A stretch of DNA of 47,731 nt, from positions 1 to 47,731 of the forward strand of contig NZ_CYIG01000027.1 of assembly GCF_001298675.1 (NCBI RefSeq). The letters run 5' to 3'. The DNA is from Paenacidovorax caeni. GTDB taxonomy: Bacteria; Pseudomonadota; Gammaproteobacteria; Burkholderiales; Burkholderiaceae_C. The translations under genes were made by a program, and so were the position numbers. Under the pieces are notes generated by a model. That model was not told where the DNA came from. It worked only from the letters and a program-made list of their open reading frames with translations, and did no database searches. Shown here one piece after another: positions 17,241 to 27,351 of the stretch; positions within the stretch are counted from its first letter, which is position 1; each line of letters begins with the position of its first letter.

Positions 17241-17606
17241 ATGAGCGCCGTCGCCGAAAACGTCACCACCGACATGCCCACCCCCATCCATTTCACTGAC
17301 AGCGCTGCAGCCAAGGTCGCGGATTTGATCGCCGAGGAAGGCAACCCTGACCTGAAACTGCGCGTGTTCGTGCAAGGCGGTGGCTGCTCGGGCTTCCAGT
17401 ACGGTTTCACGTTCGACGAAATCACCAACGACGACGACACCACTATGACCAAGAATGGAGTCTCCCTGCTGATCGACGCGATGAGCTACCAGTACCTCGT
17501 GGGTGCCGAGATCGACTACAAGGAAGACTTGCAGGGTGCGCAGTTCGTCATCAAGAACCCCAATGCCGAGACGACCTGCGGCTGCGGCTCCAGTTTCTCG
17601 GTCTGA
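17241..17606 (+). CDS. erpA: iron-sulfur cluster insertion protein ErpA
   Basis: 121 residues of the A-type carrier family that hands [4Fe-4S] clusters to apoproteins. The three cluster-ligand cysteines are in place: GGCSGF (Cys49) and CGCGSSF (Cys113, Cys115). The extended N-terminus and the [15 protein letters not shown] motifs fit ErpA rather than IscA. GGAGAG precedes the ATG. The position right after rpsI is a conserved betaproteobacterial arrangement. It has its own terminator downstream, so it is probably monocistronic. Confidence 0.95.
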   Translation: MSAVAENVTTDMPTPIHFTDSAAAKVADLIAEEGNPDLKLRVFVQGGGCSGFQYGFTFDEITNDDDTTMTKNGVSLLIDAMSYQYLVGAEIDYKEDLQGAQFVIKNPNAETTCGCGSSFSV

Positions 17607-17637
17607 GTCCTGCTCGCGGCACCCCTGGCCGTAGCGT

Positions 17638-17664
17638 GCCGCCCCACCAGGGCGGCTTTTTTTT
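17638..17664 (+). terminator. intrinsic terminator of erpA
   Basis: GCCGCCC (17638-17644), loop CACCA, GGGCGGC (17650-17656), then eight T residues (17657-17664). Confidence 0.93.
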
Positions 17665-17681
17665 GAGCCCACGCCAACCCT

Positions 17682-19085
17682 ATGCCCACTGGAATCGAGC
17701 GATCCCGCATGCCCTTGCTGTGGCTGGTGGCGGTGGGCTTCTTCATGCAGACGCTGGACGCGACCATCGTCAATACTGCGCTGCCTGCCATGGCGCAGAG
17801 CCTGGGCGAGAGTCCGCTGCGCATGCAGTCGGTGGTGGTGGCGTACTCACTGGCCATGGCCATGCTGATCCCTGCATCGGGGTGGATCGCGGATCGCTTT
17901 GGGCCGCGCCGCGTCTACCTGGGCGCTATCAGCGCCTTCGTGCTCGGCTCGGTCTTATGCGCCTTGTCCCCGCGCCTTGACCTGCTGGTGGCTGCTCGGG
18001 TGCTGCAGGGCTTGGGCGGGGCCTTGCTGCTGCCGGTGGGGCGTTTGGTGGTGCTGCGCACGTTTCCGCGCGACCAGTTTTTGCACGCCATGGGTTTTGT
18101 GACCATTCCCGGCTTGGTGGGGCCGCTCATTGGCCCGACGCTGGGGGGCTGGCTGGTGGAGACGGCGTCCTGGCACTGGATCTTTCTTATCAACGTCCCG
18201 GTCGGCCTGGCCGGTTGCATGGCCACGCTGCGGTTCATGCCGCAAGTGCAGGGGCCGCCTGCGGGCCGCTTCGATGCCGCGGGCTACGGCCTGCTGGCCT
18301 TTGGCATGGTCGCACTGTCCCTGGGGCTCGATGGCCTATCGGGCCTGGGCATGGGGCAGGCGGCGGTGCTGCTGCTCATGGTGTTTGGCCTTGCCAGCGT
18401 GGCGGCCTACTGGCTGCACGCGGCGCGCGCGCCGCAGCCGCTGTTTTCTCCCCACCTGTTCGCGCAGCCGTCGCTGCGTATCGGGCTGCTGGGCAATCTG
18501 TTTGCCCGGCTGGGCAGCGGCAGCATGCCGTTCCTGGTTCCTTTGCTGTTGCAGGTGAGCATGGGCTACTCACCACTGCAGGCCGGCATGATGATGCTGC
18601 CTGTGGCCGTGGCCGGCATGGGCGCCAAGCCGCTGGCCATGTGGCTCATCGACCGTATGGGCTATCGCCGCGTATTGGTGGGCAACACCCTGGCGGTGGG
18701 GGTGGTGATGGCCAGCTTCGCGCTCACGTCGCCGGACCACCCGTGGGCGCTGCGCGTGGCGCAACTGGCACTGTCCGGTGCAGTGAATTCGCTGCAGTTC
18801 ACGGCCATGAACACGGTCACCCTGAAGGACCTGGCGCCCGATATGGCCAGCAGCGGCAACAGCCTGCTTTCGATGGTGCAGATGCTGGCCATGGGGATGG
18901 GGGTGGCCGCAGCCGGGGCGGTGCTGGGGGCTTTTACGGCGCTGTGGGGCGGCGCCGCGGGGCAGACGCTGCCCGCGTTCCACGCCACCTTTGCCTGCAT
19001 GGGGCTGATGACCATGGCAGCGGCAGGCATCTTCGCCCAGCTCGCACCGGATGGGCCTGCCGATGGGCCTTCTCAGGCGGGATAG
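17682..19085 (+). CDS. MFS drug-exporter-type transporter (DHA2, MdtD-like)
   Basis: 467 residues with about 13-14 hydrophobic segments. The first helix carries the DHA2 hallmark LDATIVNTALP (FFMQTLDATIVNTALPAMA), and motif A-like GWIADRFGPRR follows helix 2. Helix 4-5 shows ARVLQGLGGALLLP and PTLGGWLVETASWHWIFLINVP, both typical of EmrB/QacA-type proton antiporters. It probably exports drugs or metabolites at the inner membrane; the substrate is unknown. No periplasmic adaptor gene is nearby. The coding end overlaps the convergent anmK gene by 13 nt. Confidence 0.88.
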   Translation: MPTGIERSRMPLLWLVAVGFFMQTLDATIVNTALPAMAQSLGESPLRMQSVVVAYSLAMAMLIPASGWIADRFGPRRVYLGAISAFVLGSVLCALSPRLDLLVAARVLQGLGGALLLPVGRLVVLRTFPRDQFLHAMGFVTIPGLVGPLIGPTLGGWLVETASWHWIFLINVPVGLAGCMATLRFMPQVQGPPAGRFDAAGYGLLAFGMVALSLGLDGLSGLGMGQAAVLLLMVFGLASVAAYWLHAARAPQPLFSPHLFAQPSLRIGLLGNLFARLGSGSMPFLVPLLLQVSMGYSPLQAGMMMLPVAVAGMGAKPLAMWLIDRMGYRRVLVGNTLAVGVVMASFALTSPDHPWALRVAQLALSGAVNSLQFTAMNTVTLKDLAPDMASSGNSLLSMVQMLAMGMGVAAAGAVLGAFTALWGGAAGQTLPAFHATFACMGLMTMAAAGIFAQLAPDGPADGPSQAG

Positions 19086-20182
19086 ATGGCGCCGAGGATG
19101 CGCGGACCCGCTGCGCCGGTGACGCGGGGCAGGTTGCCGGCCAGGCCGTTCATGCAACGCTGGGCCAGCCAGGCGAACGCTGCCGCCTCGACCTGCAGGG
19201 GAGGCAGGCCATGCTGGGCTGACGACTCCACCGCCCAGCCGGGTAGCAACGCTGCCAGGCGCCGCATCAGGTGGCCGTTGTGTGCGCCACCACCGCAGAC
19301 GATCAACAATTTGCTCTCGTTTCCATAGCTTCTAGCGCTTGCTGCACAAGCGCTAGCGGTCAATTCGGCCAAGGTCGCTTGCACATCTGCCGGGTTCGCC
19401 GCAGGTGCGGCGTGGAGCCGCTGCTGCAGCCATTGCGGGTGGAACAGGTCGCGTCCGGTGCTCTTGGGCGGCGGTAGCGCCAGGAACGGTTCTGCCTGGA
19501 GCGCCTGCAGCAGCGCCGGCAGCACTTGCCCGCTGGCGGCCCACGCGCCGTTGTCGTCATAGGGACGGCCCAGGTGCTGTTGGCACCAGTGGTCCATCAA
19601 GGCGTTGCCGGGGCCGCAGTCGAAGCCCAGCACCGAGCCGTCCGCGCCCAGTACGCTCAGGTTGGCGATGCCGCCCACGTTGAGCACACAGACCGTGCGG
19701 CCCGGCTGGCCAAACAGGTCCCAGTGGAATGCCGGCACCAGCGGTGCCCCCTGGCCGCCCGCTGCCACATCGCGGCTGCGGAAGTCGGCCACGGTGGTGA
19801 TGCCCGTGCGCTCGGCCAGCAGCGCGGGATTGTTGAGCTGTAGCGTGTAGCCCGTGCCGTCAAACGCCTGAGGGCGGTGGCGCACTGTCTGCCCGTGGGC
19901 GCCGATGGCGCGCACGGCCTGGGCCGATACGCCGGTTTGCTGCAGCAGGGCCTGCACCGCCTGGGCATAGCATTCGGCCAGCGCATTGGCGGCCAGGGCG
20001 GCCCGGTGCAGTTCGTCGGTGCCGCTGCTGTTGAGGGCCAGCAGTTCGGCGCGCAGCGGCGCCGCGAAAGTGCGTGCCACGTGGCCGAGGACGCGCCCAG
20101 GGGGCGTGGCGAAGTCGGCCAGCACCGCATCCACGCCGTCGAGCGAGGTGCCCGACATCAGGCCGATGTAGAGCGCGCCCAC
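19073..20182 (-). CDS. anmK: anhydro-N-acetylmuramic acid kinase
   Basis: 369 residues, normal length. Phosphorylates and opens 1,6-anhydro-MurNAc to MurNAc-6-P in cell-wall recycling. ATP-binding GLMSGTSLDGVDAV lies at residues 7-20; AIGAHGQTVRHRP, DFRSRDVAAGGQGAPLVPAFH, NVGGIANLS, GPGNALMDHW and IVCGGGAHN follow. Residues about 273-288 (ACAASARSYGNESKLL region) are encoded by a copy of the dispersed palindromic repeat, yet the frame and overall length are preserved. It is cotranscribed with the M23 peptidase 10 bp upstream. Confidence 0.95.
   Translation of the reverse strand: MGALYIGLMSGTSLDGVDAVLADFATPPGRVLGHVARTFAAPLRAELLALNSSGTDELHRAALAANALAECYAQAVQALLQQTGVSAQAVRAIGAHGQTVRHRPQAFDGTGYTLQLNNPALLAERTGITTVADFRSRDVAAGGQGAPLVPAFHWDLFGQPGRTVCVLNVGGIANLSVLGADGSVLGFDCGPGNALMDHWCQQHLGRPYDDNGAWAASGQVLPALLQALQAEPFLALPPPKSTGRDLFHPQWLQQRLHAAPAANPADVQATLAELTASACAASARSYGNESKLLIVCGGGAHNGHLMRRLAALLPGWAVESSAQHGLPPLQVEAAAFAWLAQRCMNGLAGNLPRVTGAAGPRILGAIYPA
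19318..19364 (+). repeat. dispersed palindromic repeat, copy 5 (inside anmK)
   Basis: The segment ccatagcttctagcgcttgc, then gcacaagcgctagcgg matches the family with almost perfect arms. It lies wholly inside anmK in antisense orientation and is translated in frame. Confidence 0.7.
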
Positions 20183-20192
20183 GGTGACCAGA

Positions 20193-21596
20193 TCAGTTCG
20201 CGCTGGCTTGCTGGAGGGTGTCGGCGGCGGCGAGCTGGCTGCGCATCATGCCAGCCAGGCGATCGAACGCGGGGCGCGCGGCGGCAGACACCGGCGCAGC
20301 CGCCTCGCTCTGGCGAGCGATGGTCATCGGGTCGTGCTGCTGGCCATTCACGCGGAACTCAAAGTGCAGGTGCGGGCCCGTGGCCCAGCCCGTGGCGCCA
20401 ACAGCGCCCACGGTGTCGCCCTGTGCGACCGACTGCCCCTTGCGCACATCCATGCGGCTGAGGTGGGCGTAGACCGTTTCGTGGCCGTTGCCGTGCTTGA
20501 CGAATACCACGTTGCCGTAGCCGTTCTGCACGCCAGCGAACTCGACCACGCCGTCTCCGACCGAGCGCACGGGCGTGCCCGTGGGGGCGGCGAAGTCGGT
20601 GCCCAGGTGGGCACGCCAGGACTTCTGGATGGGGTGAAAGCGCATGGCGAAGCCGCTGGAGATGCGCGTGAACGCCACGGGCGAGCTGAGATAGGCGCGC
20701 GCCATGCTCTGACCATCGGGCAGGTAGTAGGCCCCCTTGGCCTTGGGCGACTCCTGGAACCAGATGGCTTGGTGCGTCTTGCCGTTGTTGCGGAACTCCG
20801 CGCTGAGCACGCGGCCGCTGCGCAGCGGCTCGCCGTCGGCCTCCAGCGTTTCGTAGACGACCGAGAAGCGGTCTTCCTTGCGCAGCGCGCGGCGGAAGTC
20901 GATGCTGCCGGAAAAAATGTCGGCCAGCTGCGTGGCCACGCTGTCGGGAATGTTGGCCTCGTCCGTGGCTGCGAACAGCGAGCTGCGGATCACGCCGCCC
21001 GCCAGGCGGCTGCCCAGCTGCAGCGGGGCGGTCTCGATGCGCGAAGCCCATGCGCCGTTGGCGCCGCGCTCGATCACCAGGCGCTTGAAGTTGCCGCTGT
21101 CGTCATGGGCCCAGCGCGCGGTCAGGCGGATCAGGCGGTGGTCGTCGGTGGCCTCGGCTTTGACCTGGCGGTTGGTGCGGCCCAGCAACTGCTGGCGCGC
21201 CAGGGTGTCCGTGCGCAGGAAGGCGGCCGCGCTGGGGTCGGCCACGCCCATGCGCTGCAGCAGCGACTCGGCGGTGTCGCTGGCGCGCACCAGATCCGAG
21301 CGGTACAGCGCGTAGCTGGGCATGCTGTCGGACAGCGCAGCCAGGGTCTGGCCCTCGGCCAGCGAGGCGACGGGGTACTGCACGGTGCTGACCGGCAGGT
21401 CGGCCGGATCGGGGCCGAGCGAGGCCACGGCGAATGCGCCGCCGCCCCCGGTGAGGAGGAGGGTGGCAATAGCGGCGGTGATGCGGCGGGGGTGTTGCTG
21501 GGCTGCGCGGGCGATCCGTTCGAGCAAAGCCTTACTGGCGGTGGTCAAGCCGTTGGTCAAAGTCGTTCCCCAGGGCGTGGATGCACGTTCAGACAA
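20193..21596 (-). CDS. M23-family murein endopeptidase (MepM-like)
   Basis: 467 residues. A membrane anchor near residues 38-60 (ITAAIATLLLTGGGGAFAVA) is followed by an opacity-associated/LysM-like linker and a C-terminal LytM (M23) domain. Zinc ligands are visible: HLGTDFAAPTGTPV (His and Asp) and GPHLHFEFRVNG (HxH). It should cut peptide crosslinks in peptidoglycan to allow growth or separation. The frame opens with TTG at 21596; no ATG or GTG occurs before the membrane segment, so TTG is the best start, without a strong ribosome site. anmK follows after 10 bp; tyrS is divergent. Confidence 0.9.
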   Translation of the reverse strand: MSERASTPWGTTLTNGLTTASKALLERIARAAQQHPRRITAAIATLLLTGGGGAFAVASLGPDPADLPVSTVQYPVASLAEGQTLAALSDSMPSYALYRSDLVRASDTAESLLQRMGVADPSAAAFLRTDTLARQQLLGRTNRQVKAEATDDHRLIRLTARWAHDDSGNFKRLVIERGANGAWASRIETAPLQLGSRLAGGVIRSSLFAATDEANIPDSVATQLADIFSGSIDFRRALRKEDRFSVVYETLEADGEPLRSGRVLSAEFRNNGKTHQAIWFQESPKAKGAYYLPDGQSMARAYLSSPVAFTRISSGFAMRFHPIQKSWRAHLGTDFAAPTGTPVRSVGDGVVEFAGVQNGYGNVVFVKHGNGHETVYAHLSRMDVRKGQSVAQGDTVGAVGATGWATGPHLHFEFRVNGQQHDPMTIARQSEAAAPVSAAARPAFDRLAGMMRSQLAAADTLQQASAN

Positions 21597-21759
21597 AGCC
21601 TGCGCCGGGCTGTGGGGCGCGGTGCCTGAGTGTGCGGAGCAATCCGGAAATGCAAGCCTTCGACGGAGCCGAAGTGGCGGGCCTACTAGAATCCGCCTTT
21701 TGCAAAATGTGGCCCGGAGTATAGCGGCGCTCGCTTACCGGACATCCCCAGAAACCCTT

Positions 21760-22992
21760 ATGAATCAATCTGCTGCCCCCACGAATCCGCCCAGCAATGA
21801 GGTGCGTCAAGCGCTGGAAATTTCCCTGCGCGGGGTGGACGAGCTGCTGCCCCAGGACGAATGGCTGAAGAAGCTCGTGCGCTCAGAGGCCTCGGGCCAG
21901 CCGCTGCGCATCAAGCTGGGGCTGGACCCGACGGCGCCGGACATCCACCTGGGCCACACCGTGGTGCTGAACAAAATGCGCCAGTTGCAGGATCTGGGCC
22001 ACCAGGTGATTTTCCTGATCGGCGACTTCACCAGCCTGATCGGCGACCCTTCGGGGCGCAACAGCACGCGCCCGCCGCTCACAGCCGAGCAGATCAAGGC
22101 CAACGCCGAGACCTACTACACCCAGGCCGCCAAGGTGCTCGACCCGGCGCGCACTGAGATCCGCTACAACAGCGAATGGTGCGACCAGCTGGGCGCGCGC
22201 GGCATGATTGAGCTGTCGGCCAAGTACACGGTGGCGCGCATGATGGAGCGCAACGATTTCCACCAGCGCTTTTCCGAGGGCAACTCCATCAGCCTGCATG
22301 AATTCCTCTACCCGCTGATGCAGGGCTATGACTCTGTGGCGCTGAAGAGCGACCTGGAGCTGGGCGGCACGGACCAGAAGTTCAACCTGCTCATGGGGCG
22401 CCACCTGCAGCAGGAGTATGGGCAGGAGCCGCAGTGTGTGCTCACCATGCCGCTGCTCGTGGGGTTGGACGGCGAGCACAAGATGTCCAAGTCGAAGAAC
22501 AACTACATTGGCATCACCGAGGACGCGAACACCATGTTTGCCAAGGTGCTGAGCATCTCGGACACGCTGATGTGGGACTGGTACACCCTGCTGTCCTTCA
22601 AGAGCCTGGCCGAGATCGCTGCGCTGAAAGCCGAAGTGGCGGGCGGGCGCAACCCGAAGGACGCCAAGGTGATGCTGGCCAAGGAGATCACTACGCGTTT
22701 CCACAATGCACAGGCGGCGGATGCTGCGGAGCAGGATTTTCAGAACCGCAGCAAGGGTGGCATTCCAGATGAAATTCCAGCCGTGAGCCTGTCCAGCGCC
22801 CCCCTGGGGATTGGCGCGGTTCTGAAGCAGGCCAACCTGGCGCCTTCGACCAGCGAGGCCAATCGCTTGATCGATGGTGGCGGTGTGCGCGTGGACGGCG
22901 CCGTGGTCAGCGACAAGGGCCTGAAACTTCCCGCTGGCAGCTATGTGGTGCAGGTGGGCAAGCGCAAGTTCGCCCGCGTCACGCTGGACTAA
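21760..22992 (+). CDS. tyrS: tyrosyl-tRNA synthetase
   Basis: 410 residues of the TyrRS class I enzyme. The HIGH-type motif is HLGHTVVLNKM, the KMSKS loop is intact (GEHKMSKSKNN), and GDFTSLIGDPSGR and GGTDQKFNLL are TyrRS motifs. A C-terminal S4 RNA-binding domain (ANRLIDGGGVRVDGAVVSDKG) completes the protein, the betaproteobacterial TyrZ-like form. I chose the ATG at 21760; the frame is open far upstream but homology begins here. The divergent region to the M23 gene contains TTTTGCAAAA (21698-21707) and TATAGC. Confidence 0.97.
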   Translation: MNQSAAPTNPPSNEVRQALEISLRGVDELLPQDEWLKKLVRSEASGQPLRIKLGLDPTAPDIHLGHTVVLNKMRQLQDLGHQVIFLIGDFTSLIGDPSGRNSTRPPLTAEQIKANAETYYTQAAKVLDPARTEIRYNSEWCDQLGARGMIELSAKYTVARMMERNDFHQRFSEGNSISLHEFLYPLMQGYDSVALKSDLELGGTDQKFNLLMGRHLQQEYGQEPQCVLTMPLLVGLDGEHKMSKSKNNYIGITEDANTMFAKVLSISDTLMWDWYTLLSFKSLAEIAALKAEVAGGRNPKDAKVMLAKEITTRFHNAQAADAAEQDFQNRSKGGIPDEIPAVSLSSAPLGIGAVLKQANLAPSTSEANRLIDGGGVRVDGAVVSDKGLKLPAGSYVVQVGKRKFARVTLD

Positions 22993-22994
22993 TT

Positions 22995-23045
22995 GAGGGT
23001 AAAATGGCTGCTAGCCCTTTCTGGGTAAGCGCTAGCAGCTATTGA
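22995..23045 (+). repeat. dispersed palindromic repeat, copy 6
   Basis: GCTGCTAGC and GCTAGCAGC are exact inverted arms around ccctttctgggtaagc, followed by tattgaaag. It follows the tyrS stop directly and could cap the 3' end of the transcript. Confidence 0.8.
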
Positions 23046-23084
23046 AAGAGAAGCGCCAGGAGGGGCGCAGGGTGGCCGCGCAGC

Positions 23085-23513
23085 TCAGGCAGCAGTGGCC
23101 TGGGCTTGCTGCGCGAAGGCGGCGCGGAAGAACGGCAAGTAGGCGCGATCGACCTTGCAGATGTGGTGGACCAGCCAGTCCTTGAGAAACTCCAGCGCTT
23201 CGATCGAGACCTCCTCGCCGTCCTCGAAGCGCATCAGCAAATCCATGGCCGTGCCCGTAAAGCGGTTGTGCTGTGCCTGGTGCGCCGGGGTTTCCGGGTA
23301 GTTGTGCTGCTGGAACAGCACTTCCTCGACGATGAAGTGATTGTGCGTGTAGTCCACCAGGCCTTCCAGCACGGCGCCAATGGCCTCGCGCTGTGGTGCG
23401 GGGCCGGAGATCTCGTCATGCAGGACGTTCGCCAGCCGCACCAGCTCCTTGTGCTGGTTGTCAATTTCCTCAATGCCCAGCTCCAGTTCGCTGGTCCACG
23501 GCATGAATGTCAT
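23085..23513 (-). CDS. bacteriohemerythrin
   Basis: 142 residues. All seven diiron ligands of hemerythrin are present with standard spacing: His21, His59-x3-Glu63, His78-x3-His82, His117-x4-Asp122. The protein is a single-domain, soluble O2-binding carrier or sensor, as in Methylococcus bacteriohemerythrin. GGAGG lies 8 nt before the ATG at 23513. The longer upstream frame has no similarity. Upstream DNA (23608-23644) carries two FNR-like boxes, which fits control by oxygen. The C-terminus is Ala/Gln-rich. Confidence 0.93.
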   Translation of the reverse strand: MTFMPWTSELELGIEEIDNQHKELVRLANVLHDEISGPAPQREAIGAVLEGLVDYTHNHFIVEEVLFQQHNYPETPAHQAQHNRFTGTAMDLLMRFEDGEEVSIEALEFLKDWLVHHICKVDRAYLPFFRAAFAQQAQATAA

Positions 23514-23607
23514 TGTTTTCCTCCGTTCGCGGCCCGCCACATTGCCCGGCGCGGCGAAAGTTTGGCAGGAGGTTATTACTGATGCATGGCTGTCGTCTCG
23601 CTTTTTT

Positions 23608-23644
23608 CTGACTTGCATCAACCAAAAGTACTGATGCGCATCAA
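23608..23644 (-). promoter_or_regulatory. tandem FNR/Anr-like boxes upstream of the hemerythrin gene
   Basis: CTGATGCGCATCAA (23631-23644) matches TTGAT-N4-ATCAA at nine of ten positions and includes a 12-bp perfect palindrome. CTGACTTGCATCAA (23608-23621) matches at eight of ten and starts 23 bp away. They lie about 95-130 nt ahead of the hemerythrin start and close to the glmU promoter on the other side. Confidence 0.5.
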
Positions 23645-23679
23645 ATGCCCGCTGGTGCAGGCTGGGGGTGGTGCGGCGG

Positions 23680-23729
23680 GATAATGACGGCCTCCCCGGT
23701 GCGGGCTCCTGGGCCCGCATTTTTCTTTC
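23680..23729 (+). promoter_or_regulatory. glmU promoter -10 and 5'-leader hairpin
   Basis: GATAAT (23680-23685) would start transcription near 23692. GCGGGC (23701-23706) and GCCCGC (23713-23718) then form a hairpin followed by ATTTTTCTTT, a terminator-like arrangement inside the leader. It could attenuate glmU or protect its 5' end. Confidence 0.45.
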
Positions 23730-23745
23730 CCCGGATTGCTTTCCA

Positions 23746-25191
<1,446 letters not shown>

Positions 25192-25943
25192 ATGACCGTC
25201 TGAGCGCACAGCTTGATGCGCTGCGCCAGGCGCACGACGGGCTGCTGCACGCCGTCTCGCACGACCTGCGCGCACCGCTGCGCCACATCACCTCGTTCGC
25301 GCCGCTGCTGCGTGAATCGGTGCAGGCGCTGCGCGCGGGCACGCCCGGGGCAGACGCCGAGGCCGAACAGTTCCTTGTCACCATGGAGCAGGCGGCGCGC
25401 CGCATGGCCGGCATGGTTGATGCGCTGCTGCTGCTGTCGCGTGTCCAGCGCGCACCGCTGAACCCCGGCCCGATCGACCTTGCCGCGCTGGCACGTGAAG
25501 CCAGTGCACGCCTGCACGCCGCCGCGCCACAGCGCGTGGTGGACTGGCAACTGCCTGCCGTGCCGGTGCTACTGCACGCCGACGCGGCGCTGCTGCGCCA
25601 GTTGCTGGACGCGCTGCTGGGCAATGCCTTCAAGTTCACCCAGGGGCGCGCACGCGCATGCATTGCCCTCACGGTGGAGCTGCAGCCTGGTGGCTTGTGC
25701 TGGCGCGTGCAGGACGATGGCACTGGCTTTGACCCCGCGCGCGCGCAGGGGCTGTTCGGCTTGTTCCAGCGCCTGCACCGCGAGGGCGAGTTCGACGGCG
25801 TGGGGGGCGGCTTGGCGCTGGCCCAGGCCATCGTGCAGCGCCATGGGGGGCGGATCGCTGCGACGGCGCAGCCCGGGGCTGGCTGCGTGGTGACCGTGCA
25901 CTGGCCCGCGGCGCCTGCGCAGCCGTTTGCCGGGGTTCCAGGG

Positions 25944-26273
25944 TCAGTGGCCGCGTAGCGCCTCCAGCTGCCGCAGGCGCTGGCGCAGCAGCGCCACTTC
26001 TTCGATCAGGTCGGCGGTGAGCCCGGCGAGTTGGGGGTCGGCGTCGAAAGTGGCTTCCAGATGGGCCAGGCGGCGCGCGCGCACCACGGTGGTGGCGCTG
26101 AAATACCAGCCGCCTCCGGTGTGTTCGCCGTGCAGCAGGCCGGCCGCCAACCGTTCAGTGACCCAGTTGGGCTGCATGCAGCAGGCGCGTGCCAGTTCAT
26201 CCAGGGAGAGGTGGGCCTGCTCGTCCAGCAGTTCGGCCAGGGCGTTGCTGCTGCTGTTGTCGTGCGTTGCCAT
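25944..26273 (-). CDS. cbpM: chaperone modulatory protein CbpM
   Basis: About 109 residues. CbpM binds and inhibits the J-domain co-chaperone CbpA. The MerR-like helix-turn-helix segment (LSLDELARACCMQPNWVTER) and the C-terminal coiled coil (LIEEVALLRQRLRQLEAL) are typical. Two starts are possible: ATG at 26279 overlaps the cbpA stop as ATGA, but AAGGAG is immediately before it; the ATG at 26273 has better spacing (8 nt) and I prefer it. It follows cbpA in the usual cbpAM order. The coding end overlaps the convergent histidine kinase gene. Confidence 0.88.
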   Translation of the reverse strand: MATHDNSSSNALAELLDEQAHLSLDELARACCMQPNWVTERLAAGLLHGEHTGGGWYFSATTVVRARRLAHLEATFDADPQLAGLTADLIEEVALLRQRLRQLEALRGH

Positions 26274-26275
26274 GC

Positions 26276-27262
26276 TCATGCTCCTTGCGTACGGGGCTGG
26301 AAGTGCGGAAAGGCCTGCGCCAGCGCACGGTAGGCCGCGCGCTGGGCCTCGGTCGTGGCGGGCGGCAGGGCCACGTGCAGCTCCAGGTACAGGTCACCGG
26401 GCGTGGCGGCGGTAATGCCGCGCTCCTTCAGTCGCAGCTTGCGTCCTGGTTTCCACCCGGCCGGTATGGTCACTTCGACCGTGGCGCCGCCGGGGGTTTG
26501 CACCTGCACGGGGCCGCCCAGCGCTGCTTCCCAGGGGGCGAGGGCGAGTGGCTGGTACACGTCGCGGTCCTCGGCGCGCCAGCGTGCATCGGGCTTGAAC
26601 TGCACTTCCAGGAACAGGTCGCCGGCAGGCGCACCGCCCAGCCCAGGCCCCCCTTGGCCGGCCAGGCGGATAAGCTGGCCCTCGCGCACGCCCTTGGGAA
26701 TGCTGACCTGTAGCTGGCGCTCCTCGTTGACAAGGTGGCCGCCTGCGTCCAGCCGCGCACCACGCAGCGTCAGTGTGCGCTCGGCGCCGTGGTAGGCATC
26801 GGGCAGGTCGAGCTCGATGCGGGCGTGGCTGTCGCGGCCGCGCTGCGCGGCGGCCGCCCCGGCGCTTTGCGTGCCCGTGCGCCGTGCGCGCGCGGCCTGG
26901 CCGAAGAGCTGCTCGAAGAAATCGCTGAACTGCGCATCGTCCATGCCGTGGCCGCCGTTGGGCGCCGCGCCGGTGAACTCAAAGCCCGCGTCCCAGTGCG
27001 GCGGCGGGTGAAAGTCTGCACCAGCGCCGTGTTGCCGTTGCTGCGCCGCTTGGCGGCCCAGCGCGTCGTAGGCGGCGCGTTTCTCAGGGTCCGACAGCAC
27101 GGTGTTGGCCTCGTTCACCTCGGCCATCCGCGTGGCGGCATCGGACTCCTTGCTCACGTCGGGGTGGTAGCGGCGCGCGAGCTTGCGGTAGGCCGCCTTG
27201 ATGTCTGCAGCCGTGGCGTCGCGTGGCACGCCCAGGATCTGGTAGTAGTCCTTGAACTCCAT
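26276..27262 (-). CDS. cbpA: curved DNA-binding protein / DnaJ-type co-chaperone CbpA
   Basis: 328 residues. An N-terminal J domain with the HPD tripeptide (residues 33-35, RRYHPDVSKE) activates Hsp70 ATPase. A Gly/Ala-rich linker follows, then two DnaJ C-terminal beta domains (RIELDLPDAYHGAERTLTL, GQGGPGLGGAPAGDLFLEV), with no zinc finger; this defines class II DnaJ/CbpA. GGAGAA lies ahead of the ATG at 27262. Its stop overlaps the cbpM start region, so the pair is coupled. It acts in the cytoplasm and nucleoid. Confidence 0.94.
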   Translation of the reverse strand: MEFKDYYQILGVPRDATAADIKAAYRKLARRYHPDVSKESDAATRMAEVNEANTVLSDPEKRAAYDALGRQAAQQRQHGAGADFHPPPHWDAGFEFTGAAPNGGHGMDDAQFSDFFEQLFGQAARARRTGTQSAGAAAAQRGRDSHARIELDLPDAYHGAERTLTLRGARLDAGGHLVNEERQLQVSIPKGVREGQLIRLAGQGGPGLGGAPAGDLFLEVQFKPDARWRAEDRDVYQPLALAPWEAALGGPVQVQTPGGATVEVTIPAGWKPGRKLRLKERGITAATPGDLYLELHVALPPATTEAQRAAYRALAQAFPHFQPRTQGA

Positions 27263-27351
27263 GCCGGTTCTCCATGCAAAGGCGCCGTGCTTGGCGTCAC
27301 GGACCCACTATAAAAGATCGTGAACCGGCGCTCATGGCGTGGAGGACGGCG

